DNA of 46,471 bases from JBCBST01 sp039819115. Its GTDB lineage: Bacteria; Bacteroidota; Rhodothermia; Balneolales; Balneolaceae. The translations under genes and the position numbers were made by a program. Below the pieces are notes generated by a model. The model did not search any database, had not been told where the DNA came from, and was given only the letters and a program-made list of their open reading frames with translations. The stretch is from NCBI GenBank assembly GCA_039819115.1, contig JBCBST010000009.1:1-46471 (forward strand). The letters run 5' to 3'. Positions 26,548 through 36,022 of this stretch are shown in pieces (the first letter of the stretch is position 1; each line of letters starts with the position of its first letter).

Positions 26548-27127
26548 ACAACTGGTTTTGGCTACCCGCAACAAAAACAAGGTGGTTGAAATGCAGCAGC
26601 TATTGCATCACCTTGGTGTCACCGTTACGTCTGCTCTGGACTATCCACAGCTTGAAGATGTGGAAGAAGATGCACCCACTCTTGAGGGCAATGCAATCAA
26701 AAAGTGTAACTATGTCGCCGCTGCTCTTGGATTACCCAGCCTTTCGGACGATACCGGTTTGGAAGTGGAGGCTCTGGGTGGGGCTCCCGGAGTGTATTCC
26801 GCCCGGTATTCCGGCCCCGGCGCTACCTACCAAAGTAACGTGCAAAAACTCTTGTCGGAACTGGATAACACCACAAATCGGAACGCTCAATTCCGTAGCG
26901 TGATGGCACTTTCTATAGACGGTCACATCCACACCTTTGAAGGAATTGTACGTGGGGAGATCAGTACGGAAGAAGCGGGAAAAGGCGGTTTTGGTTACGA
27001 TCCTGTTTTTATACCGCATGGGTATACAAAGACATTTGCCGAACTACCCGCAGAGTTAAAAAATGAAATATCCCATCGGGGACGTGCAATTGCACAGGTG
27101 ATTGAGTTTATTGCCGGCTTGAAGTAA
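26540..27127 (+). CDS. rdgB: XTP/dITP diphosphatase (non-canonical purine NTP pyrophosphatase)
   Basis: A 195-residue protein of standard length when read from the ATG at 26540. A Met further upstream at 26471 gives a longer frame, but the family begins MIKQLVLATRNKNK. Motifs: SDDTGLEVEALGGAPGVYS, GGFGYDPVFIP and SHRGRA. It removes ITP, XTP and dITP from nucleotide pools. The start lies inside the SemiSWEET gene (eight-base overlap). Confidence 0.95.
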   Translation: MIKQLVLATRNKNKVVEMQQLLHHLGVTVTSALDYPQLEDVEEDAPTLEGNAIKKCNYVAAALGLPSLSDDTGLEVEALGGAPGVYSARYSGPGATYQSNVQKLLSELDNTTNRNAQFRSVMALSIDGHIHTFEGIVRGEISTEEAGKGGFGYDPVFIPHGYTKTFAELPAELKNEISHRGRAIAQVIEFIAGLK

Positions 27128-27164
27128 GATGACCTGTCATTAACTTTTAGTTAGCATCCTTATT

Positions 27165-29378
27165 ATGAACATTCATAGGCTCTTTGTCGCCCTCCTGGCA
27201 TTGTTATTAACGAATTGTGCCCTCCCTGATAATCCCGTTGACTTTGTAGATCCGTTTATCGGAACCGATGCACACGGTCATACTCATCCCTCCGCAACCT
27301 ATCCTTTTGGGATGGTTCAGGCAGGGCCCATTAACGGGCGTGGCGGATGGGACTGGTGTTCCGGTTACCACTATTCTGATTCCCTGATAACCGGCTTCAC
27401 ACAAACTCACCTATCAGGAACAGGTGCGTGTGATCTGAACGACATCTTAATTATGCCTGTCGTGCAAAAAACGGAGATCTATGCCACTCCGAAAGAAGGA
27501 CGGAGCAGGGCATATACATCCGGGTTCAGCCATGAATTTGAAAAAGCATCTCCCGGTTATTATAGCGTGCTATTACTGGATGAAGATATAAAAGCTGAAA
27601 TGACCGTATCTGAACGGGTGGCTTTATATCGTTTCACGTATCCCGAAGCTTCGGATCGGAATCTTATACTGGATTTAGGGTATGACTTGAATTGGGATTG
27701 GTCGACCTACAGTTCACTAACCGTGGAGGACGACCGTACGCTGACGGGTTCAAGGTTAAGCAGTGGCTGGGCTAATGACCAACGGATATACTTCGTTATT
27801 CGCTTTTCAGAACCCTTTGAATTAAAAGAAGCGTGGCAGGATTCGATCTTGTCTGAAACAGACCCCGATCAATATACAGGAACGGATGTAAGTGGGTTAC
27901 TTCACTTTCCCGGTGACCAAAAAGAACTGCATGTAAAGATTGCCATTTCCGGAGTGAGCGTTGAAGGGGCAAAAGCCAATGTAAAAACCTTGCCAGGTTA
28001 TGATTTCGATATCACGAGGATGAAAACAGAGTTTGCCTGGTTCCAGGAGTTAGAACCATTCAAAATTGAAGCTCCTGACGAAACAAAGCGGGCGTTTTAT
28101 ACGGCCCTCTATCATACCAAACAGGCTCCCCAGCAATTCACGGATGCGGATGGGAAATTTCGGGGAGGAGATGGTAAGACCTATGAAAAAGAAACGTACG
28201 ACCGGACTACGATCTACTCCTTATGGGACACATACAGAGCCCAGCATCCATTACTTACCATTACAAATCCCGATCGGGTGAATGGGATGATAACATCGAT
28301 GCTTGGTTTTTACCAGGAAACGGGGCTGCTACCGGTTTGGGAGCTGGTGGGTAATGAAACCAATACCATGACGGGGTATCACGCGGTACCGGTTATTGTG
28401 GATGCGTATCTGAAAGGATTTCGGGATTACGATACCGAACTCGCGTATGAAGCGATTAAAGCTTCAGCCATGCAAAACATCAGGGGAACTCATCATTATC
28501 GGGAATATGGCTACCTGCCTTCCGACAAAGAATGGGAATCGGTTACTATAACCCTGGAATATGCCTTTGATGACTGGTGTATCGCACAGATGGCACAAGA
28601 AATGGGCAAGACCGAAGAGTATGATCTGTTCATGAAACGGGCAGGGTATTGGGCTAATGTATTCGATTCAACCACCGGGTTTATGCGCGGAAAAAATTCG
28701 GATGGAGCCTTTGCCGAATCCTTTGATCCTTTCTTTGCCAGTCATCGTACACACCATGATTATACGGAAGGAACAGCCTGGCAGCATAACTGGTATGTTC
28801 CTCACCAGGTACCGGAATTGATAGAGGCTTTTGGAGGAGAAGAGCGGTTTATAACCAAACTGGATTCTTTATTCATAGTAAGTTCGATCATTGTGGGCGA
28901 GAATGCTTCCCCCGATATCTCAGGGATGATTGGCCAGTACGCACACGGCAATGAACCCAGTCATCACATTGTATACATGTACAACTTTACCAGTCAGCCA
29001 TGGAAAACGCAATATTGGTCGCGCACCATCATGGATAGTCTGTACACCGATAAACCCGATGGATTAAGCGGAAATGAGGATGTAGGACAAATGAGTGCAT
29101 GGTATGTATTTTCAGCACTTGGGTTTTATCCTATGAACCCGGCCAATGGGCGCTATCAGTTAGGTTCTCCCGCAGTTCAATCGGCTATTATCGAATTGGA
29201 AGAAGGTAAACAGTTCAGCATAGTGGCACAGAACTGGAGTCCTGAACAGGTGTACGTTGCCAGCATTAGCCTAAATGGGAAGCGGCTGGAGCGCACATAC
29301 ATCACGCATGAAGAAGTGATGGCTGGTGGAGAGCTCGTCTTTGAGATGACGGATAAACCGGTTAATACCTTTCCCTAG
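27165..29378 (+). CDS. GH92 family alpha-mannosidase-like glycosidase
   Basis: A 737-residue exported protein. The N-terminal signal ends near LLLTNC with Cys18, a plausible lipoprotein site although Asn at position -1 is unusual. VDFVDPFIGTDAHGHTHP and PFGMVQAGP open the N-terminal beta-domain, and the (alpha/alpha)6 catalytic domain starts around residue 290. Catalytic-region motifs include YTEGTAWQHNW, GNEPSHHIVYMYNF and GNEDVGQMSAWY. The family usually has Cys at the Val position of the last motif. GH92 enzymes are calcium-dependent exo-mannosidases, and the linkage cannot be read. It sits 37 bases after rdgB. Confidence 0.92.
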   Translation: MNIHRLFVALLALLLTNCALPDNPVDFVDPFIGTDAHGHTHPSATYPFGMVQAGPINGRGGWDWCSGYHYSDSLITGFTQTHLSGTGACDLNDILIMPVVQKTEIYATPKEGRSRAYTSGFSHEFEKASPGYYSVLLLDEDIKAEMTVSERVALYRFTYPEASDRNLILDLGYDLNWDWSTYSSLTVEDDRTLTGSRLSSGWANDQRIYFVIRFSEPFELKEAWQDSILSETDPDQYTGTDVSGLLHFPGDQKELHVKIAISGVSVEGAKANVKTLPGYDFDITRMKTEFAWFQELEPFKIEAPDETKRAFYTALYHTKQAPQQFTDADGKFRGGDGKTYEKETYDRTTIYSLWDTYRAQHPLLTITNPDRVNGMITSMLGFYQETGLLPVWELVGNETNTMTGYHAVPVIVDAYLKGFRDYDTELAYEAIKASAMQNIRGTHHYREYGYLPSDKEWESVTITLEYAFDDWCIAQMAQEMGKTEEYDLFMKRAGYWANVFDSTTGFMRGKNSDGAFAESFDPFFASHRTHHDYTEGTAWQHNWYVPHQVPELIEAFGGEERFITKLDSLFIVSSIIVGENASPDISGMIGQYAHGNEPSHHIVYMYNFTSQPWKTQYWSRTIMDSLYTDKPDGLSGNEDVGQMSAWYVFSALGFYPMNPANGRYQLGSPAVQSAIIELEEGKQFSIVAQNWSPEQVYVASISLNGKRLERTYITHEEVMAGGELVFEMTDKPVNTFP

Positions 29379-29421
29379 TTTATGGTTGGGTAACATTAAG
29401 TACGTAGATTTACCATCAAAA

Positions 29422-30411
29422 ATGATTCGATTTTCTCTTTTCGCTTTAGCTTTTATTCTTTTACAGGCCTGCTCCGCACCTCAGCAACAACCAGCATACA
29501 AAGACACGTTTTCTTCCGCTTTGGCCACACCACCATGGTACGATGCTGCTCAAATGGATACAGTAAAGGTCTTGAGTTGGAATGTAGAGCACTTCGTGGA
29601 TGATTTCGATAACCCATATATAGGCAATCGGAGGGAGGATGAGCGAGGTGGTAATATGGAAGAGCGCAGGCAACTGCTGGCTCAGGCTATCAAATCCATT
29701 AATGCCGACATCGTCGTCTTTCAGGAGTTTGAAAGCGATAGTTATGCCCAGCAACTGGCAGAAGAATATTGGCCGGAATTAGGCTACCAGGTATTTGCTG
29801 GTCATGAGAGTAATGACTGGTATATGAATGTGGTGATTATGAGTCGAATACCATTAGGTATGTTCTATAGTTTTGCTACCTCAAATACCCCAATTGTGGG
29901 CCAAAAGGATGACGAGGGGAATCCGGAATCCCAAACATTCATAAATAACAGAATGTGGTCGGTAGATGTGATGGTGAATCCGGAATATGAGTTTAATCTT
30001 ACCGGTGTCCATTTAAAGGCGGGCCGGGGAGAGCGCAACCAGGAGTGGAGAAGAGGTCAGATTAATGTGTTAAGAGCCCATTATAACAGGTTGACCCATT
30101 TAAATCCGGAAGTCAACTTGCTTGCAGTAGGCGATTTTAATGCAGTACCGGACAGCCCGGAATTCATGACATTTTTAGGGGAAGACACGGAAACGGTACA
30201 ATTTGTTGATCGGTTAAAAAACACGCAGGTTTATTCTCATCCGGCCGATTCGGCTTTTTGGAGGATAGATCATATTTTACCAAATACAAATATGAACAGG
30301 GAAGTGATTCCGGAGTCGGTGAAACCGGTGTACGTGTTTTCACCTGATACTATGGAGCGTATAGCTGATCACTTACCCATGATTGTGCACATTATCCCAG
30401 CCGATCGTTAA
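29422..30411 (+). CDS. Endonuclease/exonuclease/phosphatase family lipoprotein
   Basis: A 329-residue protein read from the ATG at 29422 (a TTG at 29386 is in frame but adds a non-signal stretch). The signal ends in LLQAC with Cys17 as the lipidated residue. The EEP fold is shown by VLSWNVEHF, the metal-binding Glu in VVFQEFES, TGVHLKAG, GDFNAVPDSPEF, RIDHILPN and the final DHLP. The family includes nucleases, phosphodiesterases and sphingomyelinases. Being anchored outside the cytoplasm it may act on extracellular nucleic acid or phosphodiesters. It lies 43 bases after GH92. Confidence 0.9.
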   Translation: MIRFSLFALAFILLQACSAPQQQPAYKDTFSSALATPPWYDAAQMDTVKVLSWNVEHFVDDFDNPYIGNRREDERGGNMEERRQLLAQAIKSINADIVVFQEFESDSYAQQLAEEYWPELGYQVFAGHESNDWYMNVVIMSRIPLGMFYSFATSNTPIVGQKDDEGNPESQTFINNRMWSVDVMVNPEYEFNLTGVHLKAGRGERNQEWRRGQINVLRAHYNRLTHLNPEVNLLAVGDFNAVPDSPEFMTFLGEDTETVQFVDRLKNTQVYSHPADSAFWRIDHILPNTNMNREVIPESVKPVYVFSPDTMERIADHLPMIVHIIPADR

Positions 30412-30445
30412 GCTCGGCTTAACATAACGTCGATAGGTTTCAGCT

Positions 30446-33013
30446 ATGTTGCTTCACAATGTGGAAAGTTACATAGGATCAGTTTTTACGGAGCATACTC
30501 TTATACCCTGCCTGGTTTGGGATCAGCATGCCCAGATTGTCTTCTCGAATCCGGCTTTCTGCACGCTGTGTGGGTATAGCAAGGATGAGCTTGAAGATTC
30601 GTCGTTGATTGTGCTCCATGCCGACTCAAATACGCTTGACGACCTCAAACAACTGCTCACAAAAAAGCACATTGAGTTCAAAAAATGGGTGATCAGCCAA
30701 AAAAATGGGGAGTTTGTATCCCTGACCATTTCGTGTTCTACATTCACGGATTCTGATGGAAATGAGTATCGGTTTATGCTGGGAAATGCAGCTTCTGTAA
30801 CCTCATCACCCGAAACCGATATTATTCAGGATCTGTCTAACTTCAGAGACGCTCTTAAAATTGCTAAAACAGGGGTTTTCCAGTACAGCCTGACTAACGG
30901 CATGGTGAACTGGTCTCAGGGTATCTTTGATATTTATGAGCTGGATTCAACCCTCGGTATGCCATCCATAGATGAACAAGCATTGTATCTGACTGCGGAA
31001 GTTTTAGGTGAGTTCGATCAGAAATTCAAAGAGTGTGCAGACAAGAATCGTCCGTTTGATATCGAATACGACATAACCCTGAAAGACGGAAGGGTGAAGC
31101 ATTTAAGAACGGTAGGTCTGTTAGATGCACAGGATGCTGACGACGTACTTATTCGAGGAATTGTGCAGGATATTACCGGCGAAATGCGTGTTCAGAATGC
31201 ACTTGAAGAGAGCAATCGCTGGCTGGAAGAAGTGGAACAGACCGCCAGAATAGCAGGATGGTCGTATGATGTAGGGGATAGCCGATGGAACTGGACAAAG
31301 GAATGCTTCAGGATGCATGGATTTGAACCCGATGTACAGGTACCCCCACCACATGAGGTAAAAAAACTGTACTCTGAAGGAGAAAGAGCACGGTTTTCTG
31401 CTTTCTTTGAAGGTACAGTTAATGATGCTATTCCCTTCGAAGAAGATTTCATGATCACCATACCCGGTGGTCACGAGAAGGTTATTCATATTATTGCCAA
31501 CCCGATTATTGAAGACCAAAGGGTTACAAAAGTTGAAGGTACGGTTGCAGATGTCACAGAACGTGTGAAGCTGCAGGAAGAAATTTTTGAAGTAAAGGCC
31601 AAGACCGATGTGGCAGTAAAAGGGGGAAAGGTGGGACTCTGGGATCTGGAAATGAACACAGGAAAATCGTACTTCAACGACATGTGGTTTAATATTCTCG
31701 GGTATGAACCTGAAGACGCGGGAGGCGACAACACCGGGTTCTTTTTTAACATTTTGCACCCAGAGGATGCACATTTACCTAAACAGGAAATGGAGGACAT
31801 CCTGGCAGGTAAAAAAGACGGATTTGATATTGAAATCCGTCTACGTGGTAAAAATGGAACTTATCATTGGGTTGCAGATCGGGCAAGGGTCTCTAAACGC
31901 AATCCCGATGGAAGCGTGGCTTTTCTTTCAGGTTCACATCATGATATCACATCTATAAAAGAAGCACAGTTTGAGATTAAGAGAAGTGAAGAACAGTATC
32001 GTTTTTTAGCCGAAACTCTGCCTCATATTCTGTGGACGGCTGAATCGTCGAATTCCTTAACGTATATGAATAAAAGCGGGCTGGATTATTTTGGGGAGAC
32101 GTTCGAAAATCTGACCAATGATAAATGGCTGGGTTTTATCCACCCCGACGATTTCGAAGAACTTGCGATAAAGTACTATGCTTCAAAAGAGCAGAAAACA
32201 GCATTTGAGAATACGCACAGGCTTCGAAATAAAGACGGGGAATACCGATGGTTTAATGTCATTACCAGCCCTCACCTGGACGATGACGGACAAATCCTGG
32301 TTTGGGTAGGGTTAGCCACAGATGTGCACGAAGCCATAACGGCAAGGCAATCGCTGGAAATGAGCAACGCACGTATTCAGAATTCACTAAAAGAGAAAGA
32401 AACGCTACTCCAGGAAATTCATCACCGGGTAAAGAATAACCTTTCTATTGTTTCGGGGTTACTGCATCTCCAGATTTTTAAATCGAAAGAGGCGATTGTC
32501 AAAGAAAGCCTGCGGGAGTCTCAAAGCAGGATCCGTTCCATTGCAGCGGTGCACGAGCTTTTGTACCAGGCCGAAGACTTTTCCCAGATTGATCTGAAAC
32601 AGTATTATGAGAAGTTGATCGATTTGGTGGTCGAGAACTTTGTAAATGAGAAGCATACGATCATTAAAAACCTGGATATCCGGGTGAAATACCTGAGTAT
32701 GAACCATGCTATTCCACTGGCCTTATTGCTCAATGAGCTACTTACAAATTCGGCTAAATATGCGATGACTAATAATCAGTGTGCCGTCACGATAGAAATG
32801 CAGCAGACGGATCGACGCATATCGGTGCTATACAAAGACTCAGGCAGCGGCTTTGATTTAGACGCGGCACTGGCTAATAAAACGCTTGGTTTGGAAATCA
32901 TGCATACGTTGCTCAGGCAGCTGGAAGCATCTTATTCCTTCCATACCGACGGTACGTTTGAGCTGGCATTTTCTTTTGAAGAACTCATGCCAAAAACCGC
33001 TATTCCCGCATAA
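30446..33013 (+). CDS. Multi-PAS sensor histidine kinase, HisKA_2 type
   Basis: An 855-residue kinase without membrane segments. About five PAS-type modules fill residues 1-640, for example IVFSNPAFCTLCGYSKDEL, FMITIPGGHEKVIHIIANP, WFNILGYEPEDAGG and YRFLAETLPHILWTA. The transmitter has QEIHHRVKNNLSIVSG (His659/His660, the latter preceding Arg being the likely phosphoacceptor) and the HisKA_2-type N box IPLALLLNELLTNSAKYA, then a DSGSGFDL G box. All motifs look intact, unlike the degenerate relative at 13780. It is 34 bases after the EEP gene, and its end overlaps the convergent ABC-F gene by 14 bases. Confidence 0.92.
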   Translation: MLLHNVESYIGSVFTEHTLIPCLVWDQHAQIVFSNPAFCTLCGYSKDELEDSSLIVLHADSNTLDDLKQLLTKKHIEFKKWVISQKNGEFVSLTISCSTFTDSDGNEYRFMLGNAASVTSSPETDIIQDLSNFRDALKIAKTGVFQYSLTNGMVNWSQGIFDIYELDSTLGMPSIDEQALYLTAEVLGEFDQKFKECADKNRPFDIEYDITLKDGRVKHLRTVGLLDAQDADDVLIRGIVQDITGEMRVQNALEESNRWLEEVEQTARIAGWSYDVGDSRWNWTKECFRMHGFEPDVQVPPPHEVKKLYSEGERARFSAFFEGTVNDAIPFEEDFMITIPGGHEKVIHIIANPIIEDQRVTKVEGTVADVTERVKLQEEIFEVKAKTDVAVKGGKVGLWDLEMNTGKSYFNDMWFNILGYEPEDAGGDNTGFFFNILHPEDAHLPKQEMEDILAGKKDGFDIEIRLRGKNGTYHWVADRARVSKRNPDGSVAFLSGSHHDITSIKEAQFEIKRSEEQYRFLAETLPHILWTAESSNSLTYMNKSGLDYFGETFENLTNDKWLGFIHPDDFEELAIKYYASKEQKTAFENTHRLRNKDGEYRWFNVITSPHLDDDGQILVWVGLATDVHEAITARQSLEMSNARIQNSLKEKETLLQEIHHRVKNNLSIVSGLLHLQIFKSKEAIVKESLRESQSRIRSIAAVHELLYQAEDFSQIDLKQYYEKLIDLVVENFVNEKHTIIKNLDIRVKYLSMNHAIPLALLLNELLTNSAKYAMTNNQCAVTIEMQQTDRRISVLYKDSGSGFDLDAALANKTLGLEIMHTLLRQLEASYSFHTDGTFELAFSFEELMPKTAIPA

Positions 33014-34673
33014 GCTTTTTGTATTGAATGCGGTGTGGCTGGTCGTCTGTTATACCAAGGCGTTGCTTACGGTTTTCTTCATACTCTGCATAGTTACCTT
33101 CAAACCAATACACTTCGCTGTTACCCTCAAAAGCCAGAATATGAGTTGCAATACGATCGAGGAACCACCGGTCGTGAGAGATAATGACAGCACATCCGGC
33201 AAAATCAAGCAGGGCCTCTTCGAGGGCGCGCAAGGTATTTACATCTAAATCGTTTGTAGGTTCATCTAATAACAGCACATTGGCGCCTTCTTTCAATATT
33301 TTAGCAAGATGCACACGGTTTCGCTCCCCACCTGAAAGCTCGGTCACCTTTTTTTGCTGATCACTTCCACTGAAGTTAAAACGAGCTACGTAAGCCCTGG
33401 AGTTGACTTCGCGATTACCCAGTTTCAGAATATCATGTCCGTCGGAAATTTCTTCCCAAATGTTTTTATCCGGATCGAGCGGACGGTTTTGGTCGATGTA
33501 CCCCAGTTTAACGGTCTCTCCCAATTGAAGTTCGCCACTATCGGGTTGTTCCTCTCCGATAATCATCCGGAACAGGGTAGATTTACCCGCTCCATTTGCG
33601 CCAATAACTCCTACAATACCACCGGGGGGTAGTTTAAAGTCCAGCTGATCAATTAATAAACGATCGTTAAAGCCCTTAGATAAACCGTTCGCGTCTATCA
33701 CATTGGAACCTAAACGGGGGCCGGCAGGGATGGAAATCTCCATGTCGTCTCGGCGTTTTTCATTCTCCTCCGAAAGAAGTTGCTCGTATGCATTAATACG
33801 TGCTTTACTTTTTGCCCGCCTGCCTTTTGGGTTTTGCTGTATCCACTCCAGTTCCTGTTTTAACGTTTTCTGACGCTTGCTTTCCTGCTTCTCTTCCTGG
33901 GCCAGGCGTTCGGATTTTTGTTCCAGCCATGACGTATAATTGCCTTCAAACGGAATGCCTTCTCCCCGGTCCAACTCTAAAATCCATCCTGCAACATTAT
34001 CGAGGAAGTAACGATCGTGCGTAACGGCAATAACGGTACCCTCATACCTTGCGAGATGTTGTTCCAGCCATCCCACCGATTCTGCATCCAGGTGGTTGGT
34101 AGGCTCATCGAGTAAGAGTACATCCGGCTTTTTAAGCAATAGCCGGCATAATGCCACTCGTCTCCGCTCCCCACCCGAAAGCACACGAACAGAAGTATCG
34201 CCCGGGGGACAACGTAAAGCATCCATGGCCTGATTCAATTTCGCATCCAGATCCCAGGCACCGACCCGGTCGATTCTGTCCTGTAACTTGGCCTGTTTTT
34301 CAATCAGTGCTTCAAAATCTGCGTCAGGATCTGAGAAAGCAGCGTTTACTTCCTCGTATTCTTTGAGTAAGTCAACGGTCTCCTGTACTCCTTCTTCTAC
34401 AATCTCTTTTACCGTTTTCTCTTCATCCAGGATGGGTTCCTGGGGCAGGTAGCCAAACGTGATTCCTTTTTGTGCGCTGATTTCGCCCAGATAATTGGTG
34501 TCTTCCCCGGCTATAATCTTAAGTAAGGTTGATTTACCGGCTCCATTTAACCCCAAAACACCGATTTTTGCACCGTAAAAAAAGGATAAGTAAATATTCT
34601 TAAGTACCGTTTTGTTGGGTTTATACACCTTGCTAACCCCAACCATGGAAAAAATGATTTTATTGTCGCTCAC
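33000..34673 (-). CDS. ettA: ABC-F translation factor, EttA-like
   Basis: A 557-residue protein with two ABC ATPase domains and no membrane segments. Domain 1: GLNGAGKSTLL (Walker A), LSGGERRRVALC (signature) and VLLLDEPTNHLD (Walker B). Domain 2: GANGAGKSTLF, LSGGERNRVHLAK and VLLLDEPTNDLD. The linker carries the charged ABC-F arm (about residues 250-310). Length and motifs fit EttA, which gates the first elongation steps on the ribosome by cellular ADP/ATP ratio. The 3' end overlaps the kinase at 30446. Confidence 0.93.
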   Translation of the reverse strand: MSDNKIIFSMVGVSKVYKPNKTVLKNIYLSFFYGAKIGVLGLNGAGKSTLLKIIAGEDTNYLGEISAQKGITFGYLPQEPILDEEKTVKEIVEEGVQETVDLLKEYEEVNAAFSDPDADFEALIEKQAKLQDRIDRVGAWDLDAKLNQAMDALRCPPGDTSVRVLSGGERRRVALCRLLLKKPDVLLLDEPTNHLDAESVGWLEQHLARYEGTVIAVTHDRYFLDNVAGWILELDRGEGIPFEGNYTSWLEQKSERLAQEEKQESKRQKTLKQELEWIQQNPKGRRAKSKARINAYEQLLSEENEKRRDDMEISIPAGPRLGSNVIDANGLSKGFNDRLLIDQLDFKLPPGGIVGVIGANGAGKSTLFRMIIGEEQPDSGELQLGETVKLGYIDQNRPLDPDKNIWEEISDGHDILKLGNREVNSRAYVARFNFSGSDQQKKVTELSGGERNRVHLAKILKEGANVLLLDEPTNDLDVNTLRALEEALLDFAGCAVIISHDRWFLDRIATHILAFEGNSEVYWFEGNYAEYEENRKQRLGITDDQPHRIQYKKLMRE

Positions 34674-34749
34674 TGTAGTCTGTATCTAAGATTTTGATCT
34701 ACAGAAGGTACACAAAGTTTGAAAGAGTTAGAGATGAGCCAGGGAACAA

Positions 34750-34775
34750 AAAAAGCCTCCATACAGAGGCTTTTT
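34750..34775 (-). terminator. Strong bidirectional-looking terminator after the Spy/CpxP-like gene
   Basis: AAAAAGCCTC-CATACA-GAGGCTTTTT forms a 10-bp stem with a six-base loop, with a T run on the minus strand. It sits 13 bases after the stop of the minus-strand Spy/CpxP-like gene and upstream of ettA, separating the two transcripts. Confidence 0.85.
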
Positions 34776-34787
34776 AAAAGGAGAAGG

Positions 34788-35252
34788 TTATCCCCTCTTT
34801 CCTGCTTTGCCCCGCCGGGCTCTTTTTTGGCGGGAAGTGATCGTATCAAAGACGACTTGCTGATCTTCCGTCAGGAGCGCCCGGATTTGCTGATGCTGTT
34901 CCATCCGGTTTTTCATCTGTTGGCCTTCAAGTTCTTTGATTTCTTCTATTAATGCATTGGCCTGTGCCTCATCATAATTATCAGACGTGTTTAATGAGCG
35001 CAGTGCAGCCCGCTTCTCAGCCAATGTATTCCGGATAGGAAGGTGCTCTTTTTGTCCGACCAGCATGATGGCTTTGATATCTTCCTTTTGCTGATCGGTT
35101 AAGTCGGGGATACGTTCCAACATGGCCATTGGTCCACGTTCTCCCTGTCGACCTTGCTGATTACCTCTTTGCATAGCAGGTTGTGCCAATACCGATGTGG
35201 TAAGTAATACACCTACTGCAACAAACAAACTTCTCTTTAATAGATTATTCAT
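34788..35252 (-). CDS. Spy/CpxP-like periplasmic protein
   Basis: A 154-residue protein with a signal peptide (about residues 1-23, ending VLAQ). The mature part is helical and highly charged, with two LTxxQ-type motifs: LTDQQKEDI near residue 52 and LTEDQQVVF near 128. This is the pattern of the Spy/CpxP/ZraP periplasmic stress chaperones. Gln/Arg-rich linkers flank the helices, and the C-terminus is strongly basic. A good AAGGAG Shine-Dalgarno lies at 35260-35265. It is probably monocistronic. Confidence 0.85.
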   Translation of the reverse strand: MNNLLKRSLFVAVGVLLTTSVLAQPAMQRGNQQGRQGERGPMAMLERIPDLTDQQKEDIKAIMLVGQKEHLPIRNTLAEKRAALRSLNTSDNYDEAQANALIEEIKELEGQQMKNRMEQHQQIRALLTEDQQVVFDTITSRQKRARRGKAGKRG

Positions 35253-35345
35253 TGTTGTTCTCCTTACTTATTTGGGTTCAGGAGGTTAGACGATGATTCA
35301 ACGGGTTACCTTCGCCCGATTGAGGAGATTCACAAAAAAGCGGGA

Positions 35346-35726
35346 TTAAAACCCCAGTTCCAGCAAACGATGGTCTTTGGTTGCTATCGGGCTATTATGG
35401 AACAAGGCGGTGGCAACAATGAGCCGGTCAGCCGGATCATTTGGAAAAGAAGGGGGGAGCTCTTGCTGCTTAAGAATGATTTCCTGCGTAATCGGTAATA
35501 CAGAGCATACTTCAGGTTGGGTGGCCTGTTTCAGCCAGGACGTTAAGTCGGGCTGGAGGTCGATCTTACCTGCATGAGTTAAGGATTCAACTTCCCACAC
35601 ACTGGCCATAGAGATTGCAATTTCGCCGCGCTCTGCATGCTGGTTAAGCATCAAACGTTCTTCATCAGACAATGAACCTTCACCAAGCAACCACCAAAGC
35701 CAAACGTGGGTATCGAGTACAATCAT
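35346..35726 (-). CDS. PIN domain toxin, VapC type
   Basis: A 126-residue PIN-domain RNase. The first acidic residue is in IVLDTHVWLWW (Asp5), the second in SVWEVESL, and the third pair in NDPADRLIVATAL, with the late ATKDHRLL. The four acidic positions of the family are therefore present. It probably cleaves RNA when freed from its partner. Its start overlaps the stop of the antitoxin gene by four bases (ATGA), the usual antitoxin-first arrangement. Confidence 0.88.
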   Translation of the reverse strand: MIVLDTHVWLWWLLGEGSLSDEERLMLNQHAERGEIAISMASVWEVESLTHAGKIDLQPDLTSWLKQATQPEVCSVLPITQEIILKQQELPPSFPNDPADRLIVATALFHNSPIATKDHRLLELGF

Positions 35727-35977
35727 GAGCGGTCTTCGTTTGGATCTTCAAATCCCGATGTTGCCGCTTTTAAACCGGTTGTTGTTCCTTTTCCCCGAAG
35801 TTGTTCCCAGGGGCGGCCAGCGGGATTGTCCTTCCCGGCAAAAGTACCAGCAGATGTGTTGCTTAACTCGCGTTCGAGACTGCGAATAAATAACTGTTTT
35901 AGAGATATTCCTTCTTCAATAGCTTTAATCTTGGCAGCTTTAACGAGTTCATCGGGTAAATCTATCGTAGTTCTCAT
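35723..35977 (-). CDS. Antitoxin partner with ribbon-helix-helix-like N-terminus (VapB type)
   Basis: An 84-residue protein. MRTTIDLPDELVKAAKIKA (residues 1-19) is the beta strand plus first helix of a ribbon-helix-helix fold, and EEGISLKQLFIRSLERE provides the second helix. The tail after residue 40 is Gly/Thr-rich and disordered, ending in acidic residues, as expected of a toxin-binding tail. It overlaps the PIN gene by four bases and probably represses its own promoter. Confidence 0.82.
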   Translation of the reverse strand: MRTTIDLPDELVKAAKIKAIEEGISLKQLFIRSLERELSNTSAGTFAGKDNPAGRPWEQLRGKGTTTGLKAATSGFEDPNEDRS

Positions 35978-36022
35978 GCGAAAAGGTTAGCAGTAATATG
36001 GGAATATGTCAATATTGATGCG

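Noticed and set aside
31121..31774. Minus-strand frame of 217 residues
   Set aside because: It lies across PAS domains of the kinase at 30446 and shows no protein-family signature.
35332..35352. Small GGG/CCC hairpin with a T run after the PIN gene
   Set aside because: The stem has only three pairs, which is not enough for a terminator call.
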